NCBI GenBank assembly: GCA_007117185.1 | Contig: SKHA01000197.1 | Span: 1 to 15,577, forward strand | Length of the DNA: 15,577 bases | DNA from: Spirochaeta sp. | Lineage (GTDB): Bacteria > Spirochaetota > Spirochaetia > DSM-27196 > Alkalispirochaetaceae | Direction of reading: 5' to 3' | In this document: piece by piece, positions 6,632 to 12,021 of the stretch | Layout: each line of letters begins with the position of its first letter | How positions within the stretch are numbered: position 1 is the first letter of the stretch | Position numbers and translations under genes: made by a program | The notes under the pieces: generated by a model | What the model saw: only the letters and a program-made list of their open reading frames with translations | Database searches by the model: none | Told to the model about the DNA's origin: nothing

Positions 6632-7132
6632 ATGATCGCCGTTATCTTTGGGTCATCCACAATGAACACGGAGTTTGCCGCCCAGCGGGTTGTCAGGGCC
6701 TTCGGCTCCGATACGGCGGATTTGCATGATGTCAAAACCATATCCTCCTCGCTGATCGAGCGCCGACGTTCCATGGTCTTCATCACTTCAACCTGGGGAG
6801 CCGGGGATCTGCAGGATGACTGGGAGGCGTTCTTCCCGCAGCTGCAGCAGATGGACCTGACCGGAAAGATCTTCGCCCTTGTCGGCCTGGGAGACCAGGA
6901 AAACTATCCCGACTCGTTCTGTGACAGCATCGCTCTGCTGAATCAGTGCATTCTCCAGCAGGGGGGCATCGTTGTCGGTGAGACCAGCACGGAAGGGTAT
7001 AACTTCAAGCACTCCCGGGCAGCCCGGGACCATACATTCGTCGGGCTTGTCCTTGATGAGGACAACCAGGCCGATCTGACCGATACCAGAATCAGGGACT
7101 GGGTCTCGACGGTTCGCCCCCTTCTTTCGTAG
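6632..7132 (+). CDS. Flavodoxin (long-chain)
   Basis: 166-residue long-chain flavodoxin, a soluble FMN electron carrier. Recognisable blocks are the FMN-phosphate loop FGSSTMNTE (6-14), STWGAGDLQDDW (53-64) with the isoalloxazine-stacking Trp55, GLGDQENYPDSFCD (85-98) with the other stacking aromatic Tyr92, and ETSTEGYNF (117-125). The C-terminal LDEDNQADLTDTRI is typical of FldA/FldB. The phosphate loop is unusual: most flavodoxins have T-G-N-T where this has T-M-N-T; E. coli FldB also departs there. The ATG at 6632 has an AGGGGGAG ribosome binding site, whereas the upstream in-frame ATG 6578 lies inside the promoter. It is divergent from the reductase gene, and its 3' end overlaps the sensor kinase by 41 bases. 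Flavodoxin is the established reductant for several radical-SAM enzymes in bacteria. Confidence 0.94.
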   Translation: MIAVIFGSSTMNTEFAAQRVVRAFGSDTADLHDVKTISSSLIERRRSMVFITSTWGAGDLQDDWEAFFPQLQQMDLTGKIFALVGLGDQENYPDSFCDSIALLNQCILQQGGIVVGETSTEGYNFKHSRAARDHTFVGLVLDEDNQADLTDTRIRDWVSTVRPLLS

Positions 7133-8606
7133 CATCCGCCAGCGGGAGCAGAACGGTAAAGCGACTGCCCCCGACCTCGCCCGGTTCATACGAGATGGTA
7201 CCGTTCTGAACGTCGGCCAGCCGTTTGACAATTGCCAGTCCCAGCCCGTGAGAGGACTCCCCCGCAGTTGGGCGGGTACTCAGCCGGGAGAAGCTGCGAA
7301 AGAGCTTGTCCCGCTCCTCCTCGGGTATCCCCGCTCCCTCGTCGCTGATGGAAAAGCCTCCGGTTCCGCTTTCATCGTCCCGGACCAGGGCAACCTGGAC
7401 GGTGCTGTTTCGGGGGGTGTACTTGATCGCATTGCTCAGCACATTGGAGACGATCTGGGCCAGGGCTCCCGGGTCGGCGTACAGGACAACCTCTTCTGGG
7501 GGACCTGCGTTTGCCGGGGCCAGGGTTACCGTCACGCCCTTTCGTTCCGCCGCCGCTCCCTGAAAGATAATCTGTTTCCTCAGAACCTCGACGATATCAA
7601 TATTACCAAGAGCAAGTCGCAGACTGCCCGATTCAATCGCTCCCACGTCCAGCAGGTCTGTTATCAGGGTCATCATCCCGTGGGAACCCTCGTTGACCAG
7701 CTGCAGCAGATGTTCCTGCTCCTTGGTGACGGTGCCCACATGGCCCTCCAGCAGAAGTTCCATCACGCTGATTGTATTGGCCAACGGAGCCCGAAGGTCG
7801 TGGGCGGCCATCCCCACAAAGCGGTCCTTTGTCTCGTTCAACTCGTTCAGTCGTCGGATCCGCTCCAGATTCTCAACACTTCGCATGATGCGGCGAAAGA
7901 ATTCCTCGTTCCAGAAGGGCTTGGAAATGAAATCGTCAGCGCCGGCCTTCAGCAGGCGGGCGGTTACCACAGCATCATTTCGGCCGGTGCACCCGATGAT
8001 CGCCAGGGAGGCGTTGTCCCGACGTGCCCGCAGTTCCTGAATCAGGGTGTAGCCATCCATTACCGGCATGTCGTAGTCGGTGATGATCAGTTGAATCTCC
8101 GGGTGAGCGGCGAAGACATCAAGTGCCTCCTGACCGTTGGCGGCAGTATGGACGACAAAGCGGTAATTGGTGAGCAGACGCTCGTAATGCGCCCGGATCG
8201 CCGGGGAATCATCAACAGCGAGAACCGCAACGGAACGGTTCGCCAGAACCCGTCTGACCAGGGTGGAAATTTCCTGAATTGCCCGGGCATCGCTCTTCAC
8301 GATGTAGTCGATCACCCCGCCGCGAATGCAATCCCGGCGGGTCTGTTCATTCACCTCGCTGGTGAAAACAACCGAGGGAATGCCCATGCGGGTAATCAGC
8401 GGAACGATTTGCCCCTCCATCGCATCGGGCAGTACCAGATCCAGAAGCGCCAGGACGTGTCGTCCCCCTGCGGCGGCAACGACGGTCTTCGCCTCAGCTG
8501 CTGAGGCTGCCTGGTCGATCTCCACATCCGGCATATCCGCAAGGGACTCGCAGATCAGGGAACGCATCAGCCGGCTGTCATCGACGACGAGAATACGGTT
8601 TGTCAC
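7092..8606 (-). CDS. Soluble sensor kinase with two N-terminal receiver domains (REC-REC-HisKA-HATPase)
   Basis: 504 residues from GTG 8606. REC1 (about 4-122) has Asp9/Asp10, phospho-acceptor Asp56, Thr82 and Lys104. REC2 (about 126-245) has Asp132/Asp133, acceptor Asp177, Thr207 and Lys229. A short helical linker leads to HisKA with the H-box AAHDLRAPL (His269). The ATPase domain follows, with N-box Asn392 (NVLSNAIKY), G1 DEGAGI (422-427) and G2 GLGLAIV (454-460). All catalytic residues are present. There is no membrane segment or sensor domain, so the input is probably cytosolic or comes through phosphorylation of the receivers by another kinase. No cognate regulator adjoins it. The alternative start TTG 8693 adds 29 residues and has AGAGGA 8 bases upstream. 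GTG 8606 is favoured because VTNRILVVDDS is a typical REC beginning and a TATAAT lies just before it. The ligand and output are unknown. Confidence 0.88.
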   Translation of the reverse strand: MTNRILVVDDSRLMRSLICESLADMPDVEIDQAASAAEAKTVVAAAGGRHVLALLDLVLPDAMEGQIVPLITRMGIPSVVFTSEVNEQTRRDCIRGGVIDYIVKSDARAIQEISTLVRRVLANRSVAVLAVDDSPAIRAHYERLLTNYRFVVHTAANGQEALDVFAAHPEIQLIITDYDMPVMDGYTLIQELRARRDNASLAIIGCTGRNDAVVTARLLKAGADDFISKPFWNEEFFRRIMRSVENLERIRRLNELNETKDRFVGMAAHDLRAPLANTISVMELLLEGHVGTVTKEQEHLLQLVNEGSHGMMTLITDLLDVGAIESGSLRLALGNIDIVEVLRKQIIFQGAAAERKGVTVTLAPANAGPPEEVVLYADPGALAQIVSNVLSNAIKYTPRNSTVQVALVRDDESGTGGFSISDEGAGIPEEERDKLFRSFSRLSTRPTAGESSHGLGLAIVKRLADVQNGTISYEPGEVGGSRFTVLLPLADATKEGGEPSRPSP

Positions 8607-8627
8607 GTCTCGATTATAGTATATACT
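8607..8627 (-). promoter_or_regulatory. Candidate -10 box and palindrome at the kinase start
   Basis: On the minus strand a perfect TATAAT (8618-8613) ends 6 bases before GTG 8606, so transcription would begin at or next to the start codon. It abuts the 10-base palindrome AGTATATACT (8618-8627). The -35 region is poor, with only about 3 of 6 matches at 17 bases. If translation starts at TTG 8693 instead, this stretch is coding. Confidence 0.4.
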
Positions 8628-8686
8628 CTCATCAGGTGCATCCGCTGGCCCAGAGGTGTTGTCACCGGCTCTGTCGCAGATGCTGC

Positions 8687-8722
8687 TTGACAAAAACCAG
8701 GTCCTCTGCTACCTTCCTGCGG
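8687..8722 (+). promoter_or_regulatory. Probable promoter of the tRNA-Thr/tRNA-Trp/secE/nusG unit
   Basis: Consensus -35 TTGACA (8687-8692), 17-base spacer, -10 TACCTT (8710-8715), predicting a start near 8722, about 13 bases before the tRNA-Thr. The -10 is weak, but the following discriminator CCTGCGG is GC-rich, a known feature of stringently controlled stable-RNA promoters. Confidence 0.6.
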
Positions 8723-8734
8723 GTCTGTACGAAT

Positions 8735-8807
8735 GCCCTTGTAGCTCAGCTGGTAGAGCACATCCATGGTAAGGATGGGGTCATCGGTTCAAATCCGATC
8801 GAGGGCT
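8735..8807 (+). tRNA. tRNA-Thr(GGT)
   Basis: 73 bases folding into a full cloverleaf. The acceptor stem is GCCCTTG with CGAGGGC (one T-G wobble). The D stem is GCTC/GAGC. The anticodon stem CATCC/GGATG carries the loop ATGGTAA, giving anticodon GGT, which reads ACC and ACT. The variable loop is five bases and the T stem is ATCGG/CCGAT with a TTCAAAT loop. The discriminator is T and CCA is not encoded, so it must be added after transcription. U36-A37 makes it a predicted t6A37 substrate of the Sua5 pathway encoded in the same window. tRNA-Trp follows after 28 bases. Confidence 0.96.
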
Positions 8808-8835
8808 CTGCGGGCGTGTGTCGGCTCCGCTCCCT

Positions 8836-8908
8836 AGGCCAGTAGCTCCAATGGTAGAGCGCCGGTCTCCAAAACCGGATGTTGTAGGTTCGAGTCCTGC
8901 CTGGCCTG
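8836..8908 (+). tRNA. tRNA-Trp(CCA)
   Basis: 73-base cloverleaf. The acceptor stem is AGGCCAG/CTGGCCT, the D stem GCTC/GAGC, and the anticodon stem CCGGT/ACCGG with loop CTCCAAA, giving anticodon CCA, which reads TGG. The T stem is GTAGG/CCTGC. The discriminator is G, as expected for Trp, and CCA is not encoded. A36-A37 makes it a predicted i6A and ms2i6A (MiaB) substrate. A tRNA-Trp just before secE is a common bacterial arrangement and supports co-transcription with secE-nusG. Its CCA anticodon would not normally read the TAG found in secE. Confidence 0.96.
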
Positions 8909-8957
8909 TTGTTCGTTATGGAGCGAAGTCGTACTTTTTCGTTGTGAGGAGCGTCTG

Positions 8958-9137
8958 GTGGGAAAGTTAGTCGGTTTTTTCAAAAACAGTTACGCGGAAC
9001 TGCGAAAAGTCACGTGGCCTTCTCGTGAAGAGGTGGGGTCATCGACCTAGGTGGTCCTGGTCTCGGTCCTGATTTTTGCAGTTATCCTGGGTCTGCTGGA
9101 CTACGTGTTCCTCGCTGGAATTGATCTGTTATTCTAA
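8958..9137 (+). pseudogene. secE: secE, SecYEG translocase subunit, with in-frame TAG at codon 31
   Basis: A 60-codon frame encoding SecE, the small membrane subunit that clamps SecY in the protein export channel. It starts at GTG 8958, with GAGGAG 6 bases upstream. The first 30 residues carry the conserved amphipathic helix and motif: GKLVGFFKNSYAELRKVTWP followed by SREEVGSST. Codon 31 (9048-9050) is TAG. The frame then continues as VVLVSVLIFAVILGLLDYVF and LAGIDLLF, the single transmembrane segment and the usual C-terminus. Total length (59 residues plus stop) is normal, and the natural stop TAA shares one base with the nusG ATG. Frame and conservation continue across the TAG, so a single-base substitution is the simplest reading. 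Options are a sequencing error, a second functional secE elsewhere, or suppression. SecE is generally essential, so true loss would be surprising. Confidence 0.88.
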
Positions 9138-9694
9138 TGGCCAAAAACTGGTACGTTCTGCATACCTACTCAGGGTACGAAAACAAGATCGAACGAACGA
9201 TTCGCATGCTCATGGACGAGGGAAAGCTGGGCGAGGCGGTGATTGATGTCAAGGTTCCCGCTGAGCAGGTTGAAGAGCGCAACAAGGACGGTAAAAAACG
9301 GATCGTCAGCCGCAAGTTCCTGCCGGGCTACATTCTCATGGAGATGGACCTTCCCGACCTTGGCTGGAAGGGAGTCGTCTCGGAGATCCGCCGGATAAAC
9401 GGTGTCACCGGATTTGTCGGATCCGCCCCCGGGTCAAAGCCCCATCCCATTTCGCAGGAAGAAGCCAGAGCGATCCTGCAGAAAAGCGGTGAAATCAAGG
9501 GCGACCGAATGCAGCGTTCCCGGGATACCTTTGTTGCCGGAGAGACCGTTCGGATTGTGGAGGGGCCCTTCAATACCTTCACCGGCACAGTTGAAGAGGT
9601 GCATCAGGAGAAGGGCAAGCTGCGCGTTATGGTTGGTATTTTCGGGCGTTCCACCCCGGTGGAACTGGATTTTGGACAGGTAGAAAAGCTATAG
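9137..9694 (+). CDS. nusG: NusG, transcription elongation and termination factor
   Basis: 185-residue NusG, which binds RNA polymerase, suppresses or modulates pausing, and links it to Rho or the ribosome. The N-terminal NGN domain opens with WYVLHTYSGYENKIE, contains SRKFLPGYILMEM, and is followed by a C-terminal KOW domain (about 130-165) with GETVRIVEGPFNTFTGTVEE. The length is standard. The ATG at 9137 overlaps the secE TAA by one base (TAATG), so translation is coupled to secE; a real amber in secE could therefore lower NusG output. The gene ends with TAG. rplK follows after a 94-base gap that holds a hairpin. Confidence 0.97.
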   Translation: MAKNWYVLHTYSGYENKIERTIRMLMDEGKLGEAVIDVKVPAEQVEERNKDGKKRIVSRKFLPGYILMEMDLPDLGWKGVVSEIRRINGVTGFVGSAPGSKPHPISQEEARAILQKSGEIKGDRMQRSRDTFVAGETVRIVEGPFNTFTGTVEEVHQEKGKLRVMVGIFGRSTPVELDFGQVEKL

Positions 9695-9711
9695 TTTCGA
9701 TTCTGCGTCCG

Positions 9712-9729
9712 GAACGGCACACGCCGTTC
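9712..9729 (+). promoter_or_regulatory. Hairpin in the nusG-rplK leader
   Basis: GAACGGC (9712-9718), loop ACAC, GCCGTTC (9723-9729) form a perfect 7-bp stem. No T tract follows, so it is not a classical terminator. A second small stem, GGTG/CACC, lies just downstream at about 9731-9750. The position before rplK-rplA is where an L1 autoregulatory site is often found, but the L1-binding motif could not be confirmed. Confidence 0.5.
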
Positions 9730-9788
9730 TGGTGGGAGTCGTTTCACCCTCGGGCAGAAGCGACGCTCGAACCACAAAGGAGGCCGTA

Positions 9789-10220
9789 ATGGCTAAAAAG
9801 AAGATCGTGGCGCAGATCAAGTTGCAGGTTCCCGCCGGAAAGGCCACTCCAGCCCCCCCGGTCGGTCCCGCTCTTGGTCCGCATGGTGTCAGTGCTCCAC
9901 AGTTCGTGCAGCAATTTAACGATGTCACCAGAAACTTTGAACCGGGACTGACCATTCCTGTGGTGATCTCCGTCTTCTCGGACCGATCGTTCACCTTCAT
10001 TACCAAGACACCCCCGGCGGCTGTTCTTATTCGCCGTTCCGTCGGCATCGCCAAGGGGTCTGCCGAGCCAAACAAGACAAAGGTCGGCACCATCACCCGG
10101 GCGCAGCTTGAGGAGATCGCCAACACCAAAATGGAAGATCTGAACGCCAACGATCTCGAAGCGGCAGTGAAGATCATTGCCGGTACCGCCCGCAGTATGG
10201 GCGTTGTGGTGGAGGGCTGA
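9789..10220 (+). CDS. rplK: Ribosomal protein L11
   Basis: 143-residue L11 of the large subunit, part of the GTPase-associated centre, where it binds 23S rRNA with the L10-L12 stalk and is needed for RelA activation. The N-terminal domain carries VPAGKATPAPPVGPALGPHG, which includes the proline-rich thiostrepton-contact region. The C-terminal RNA-binding domain ends with AVKIIAGTARSMGVVVEG. The ATG at 9789 has a strong AAAGGAGG 5 bases upstream. An upstream in-frame start at 9732 would add 19 residues that match no L11. rplA follows after one base. Confidence 0.98.
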   Translation: MAKKKIVAQIKLQVPAGKATPAPPVGPALGPHGVSAPQFVQQFNDVTRNFEPGLTIPVVISVFSDRSFTFITKTPPAAVLIRRSVGIAKGSAEPNKTKVGTITRAQLEEIANTKMEDLNANDLEAAVKIIAGTARSMGVVVEG

Positions 10221-10221
10221 G

Positions 10222-10902
10222 ATGAAACGAGGAAAGAAGTACGAACAGGCGATCGGCAAGGTTGATCGGCTGAAACAGTATCCTGTTGAAGAGGCAGTCA
10301 CCCTGGTGAAGTCTCTTGCGTTTGCCAAGTTCGACGAGACCATTGAACTCTCGATGAACCTGAACCTGAAGAAGAGTCAGACCGTACGGGATACTACGGT
10401 ACTGCCCCATCAGTTTACCGGTGAAAAAAAGATTCTCGTATTTGCCAAGGGCGACAAAGCTGAAGAGGCCCGAACCGCCGGGGCAACGTTTGTCGGTGAC
10501 GACGACCTCATTGAGAAGATTCGCGGCGGCTGGCTGGATTTTGACGTTGCCGTGGCAACGCCGGATATGATGAAGGATGTGGGGCGCCTCGGCCCGATTC
10601 TTGGTCGCCGGGGGTTGATGCCCAACCCCAAGACACAGACGGTAACCATGGATATCGCCGCAGCGTTGCAGGAGTTGCGACAGGGGCGGGTAGAGTTTCG
10701 CTCCGACAAGACAGGTGTTGTCCATATCGCCGTTGGAAAGGTATCCATGGAGCCCGCGCAGGTTGTTGAGAACATCAATCTGGTCATCAAGGAAGTGGAG
10801 CGACGTCGCCCCCCTGAAGCGAAGGGTGCGTTCGTCAAGACTGTTGCCGTTTCCTCAACGATGGGCCCGGGAGTCCGGGTTATGACAGGAGAACAGGGAT
10901 GA
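10222..10902 (+). CDS. rplA: Ribosomal protein L1
   Basis: 226-residue L1, which forms the mobile L1 stalk of the 50S subunit and in many bacteria represses its own L11-L1 operon by binding mRNA. Conserved blocks are MKRGKKYEQA at the start, ATPDMMKDVGRLGPILGRRG and LMPNPKTQTV in the middle, and VSSTMGPGVRV near the end. The ATG at 10222 comes one base after the rplK stop; the ribosome binding site lies in the rplK 3' end (GGAGG). A longer in-frame start at 10177 lies inside rplK and is rejected. The stop overlaps the rplJ start by four bases. Confidence 0.98.
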   Translation: MKRGKKYEQAIGKVDRLKQYPVEEAVTLVKSLAFAKFDETIELSMNLNLKKSQTVRDTTVLPHQFTGEKKILVFAKGDKAEEARTAGATFVGDDDLIEKIRGGWLDFDVAVATPDMMKDVGRLGPILGRRGLMPNPKTQTVTMDIAAALQELRQGRVEFRSDKTGVVHIAVGKVSMEPAQVVENINLVIKEVERRRPPEAKGAFVKTVAVSSTMGPGVRVMTGEQG

Positions 10903-11441
10903 AACAGGATTATCAGACACGGGTAAACGAGAGCAAGGTCGGGTATGTTGACGCCCTCAAGGAAATGTTTTCCGGTGCCAACGACTACGTCTTTACTGAC
11001 TATCGTGGTCTGACAGTTGAGCAGATCACTGTCTTGCGCAGTAAGCTGCGGGCACTCAGCGCCGATTATCGTGTGGTGAAGAACAGCTTCGCCAAGATCG
11101 CGTTCCAGCAGATGGACAAGCCCAGCGTGGGTGAGTACCTGGTCGGGCCAACCGCGATCGCGCTGGCGGAGAAGGACTCCGCGCCGGTAGTCAAGGTCCT
11201 GATCGACTTTGCCAAGGAAGCACCGACGTTGCAGGTCAAGGGCGCCCTGGTGGGCGACCAGGTCTACGACGCTGCTCAGGCGCTGGCGTTCAGTAAGCTG
11301 CCCAGTCGGGAAGCACTGATATCCCAGCTCATGAGTGTGATGCAGGCACCGTTGCAGAACTTTGTCTATGCCGTCAACGGAGTACCCACCAAGCTGGTCA
11401 GAACGTTGCAGGCCGTGGCGGATCAGAAAGCGGCGGGCTGA
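10899..11441 (+). CDS. rplJ: Ribosomal protein L10
   Basis: 180-residue L10, the base of the ribosomal stalk that anchors the L12 dimers on 23S rRNA. Recognisable parts are DYVFTDYRGLTVEQITVLRS, YRVVKNSFAKIA and VGPTAIALAEKDSAP, with the C-terminal helix that binds L12 (KLVRTLQAVADQKAAG). The ATG at 10899 overlaps the rplA stop (ATGA), so L10 synthesis is coupled to L1. This leaves no intergenic space for an L10-binding leader directly upstream, unlike E. coli. rplL follows after 84 bases of structured leader. Confidence 0.97.
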   Translation: MKQDYQTRVNESKVGYVDALKEMFSGANDYVFTDYRGLTVEQITVLRSKLRALSADYRVVKNSFAKIAFQQMDKPSVGEYLVGPTAIALAEKDSAPVVKVLIDFAKEAPTLQVKGALVGDQVYDAAQALAFSKLPSREALISQLMSVMQAPLQNFVYAVNGVPTKLVRTLQAVADQKAAG

Positions 11442-11458
11442 GAAATATCGTGAACTAT

Positions 11459-11498
11459 CCGGCGTTAGTCTTCGACGCAAGTTGCCAACTATCGCCGG
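11459..11498 (+). promoter_or_regulatory. Stem with GNRA tetraloop between rplJ and rplL
   Basis: CCGGCG (11459-11464) pairs with CGCCGG (11493-11498). After a one-base mismatch, TAGT (11466-11469) pairs with ACTA (11488-11491). Inside, CGAC (11473-11476) and GTTG (11481-11484) pair around the loop GCAA, a GNRA tetraloop. No T tract follows. It sits 27 bases before the rplL ATG and could adjust rplL translation or mRNA processing. Function is inferred only from position. Confidence 0.6.
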
Positions 11499-11525
11499 CA
11501 AAATAACAGGAAAGGAGAAGATAAT

Positions 11526-11918
11526 ATGGCAGCGATTACCAAAGAGGACATCCTCGAAGCGATTGCAGGAATGACCGTGCTCGAAGTGAGTGAGCTGGTC
11601 AAGATGATGGAGGAGAAGTTCGGCGTTACTGCGGCGGCCCCTGTGGCAGTTGCGGCGGCTGGCGGAGCGGCTCCTGCAGGAGAAGAGGCAGCGGAAGAAC
11701 AAACTGAGTTCGACGTTATCCTCAAGGGTGTCAAAGAAGGAGCCAAGATCGGCGTTATCAAGGCGGTCCGTACTGTGGTCAGTGGACTCGGGCTCAAGGA
11801 AGCGAAAGAACTCGTTGAAGCAGGCGACAAGCCCGTTCGCGAGGGCGTTTCCAAGGACGAAGCCGCCGAAATCAAGAAGACCCTCGAGGAAGCTGGAGCT
11901 GAAATCGAGATCAAGTAG
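11526..11918 (+). CDS. rplL: Ribosomal protein L7/L12
   Basis: 130-residue L7/L12, the multi-copy stalk protein that recruits and activates translational GTPases. The N-terminal dimerisation domain (1-35) contains VLEVSELVKMMEEKFGV. An Ala/Gly/Glu-rich hinge follows (about 36-60). The C-terminal domain has EFDVILKGVKEGAKIGVIKA and GLGLKEAKELVE. It has the strongest ribosome binding site of the operon (AAAGGAGAAG, 6 bases before ATG), in keeping with the several copies of L12 per ribosome. It ends with TAG. A terminator-like hairpin separates it from rpoB. Confidence 0.98.
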   Translation: MAAITKEDILEAIAGMTVLEVSELVKMMEEKFGVTAAAPVAVAAAGGAAPAGEEAAEEQTEFDVILKGVKEGAKIGVIKAVRTVVSGLGLKEAKELVEAGDKPVREGVSKDEAAEIKKTLEEAGAEIEIK

Positions 11919-11952
11919 CGCCAAACGGCCGTATCTACTCAGGGAATTCTCT

Positions 11953-11991
11953 TACGCCACCGGTGTGCATCCACGCCGGTGGTGTGTTTTT
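11953..11991 (+). terminator. Intrinsic terminator or attenuator between rplL and rpoB
   Basis: A 15-bp stem (11953-11967 with 11972-11986, four G-T wobbles, no mismatches) closes a CATC loop and is followed by five T (11987-11991) and then GTCT. rpoB starts 30 bases later with no obvious strong promoter of its own. By analogy with the partial terminator at this place in E. coli, it probably lowers rpoBC expression relative to ribosomal proteins. Confidence 0.85.
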
Positions 11992-12021
11992 GTCTAATGT
12001 TATTGGTCGGGAGGGTATCAC

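Noticed and set aside
7248..8504. 418-codon open frame antisense to the sensor kinase
   Set aside because: All domains of the kinase are intact on the other strand; the antisense product is compositionally odd.
8909..8957. A separate promoter or an rpmG gene between tRNA-Trp and secE
   Set aside because: Only 49 bases, no -35/-10 pair, and too short for rpmG.
9048..9050. UAG recoding as a genome-wide sense codon
   Set aside because: sufD, the flavodoxin gene, nusG and rplL all end with TAG at the expected C-terminus, so UAG is a normal stop in this genome.
9053..9071. Direct repeat GGTCCTG after the secE amber, as a readthrough signal
   Set aside because: It simply encodes the repetitive V-L-V-S-V-L of the transmembrane segment; no stable downstream hairpin is seen.
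9660..9694. Promoter-like TATAGT with TTGGACA at the end of nusG
   Set aside because: The spacer is only about 11 bases, too short for a sigma70 promoter.
10410..11924. 504-codon open frame antisense to rplA-rplJ-rplL
   Set aside because: It spans three well-conserved ribosomal protein genes and their gap, has no ribosome binding site, and its predicted protein resembles nothing known.
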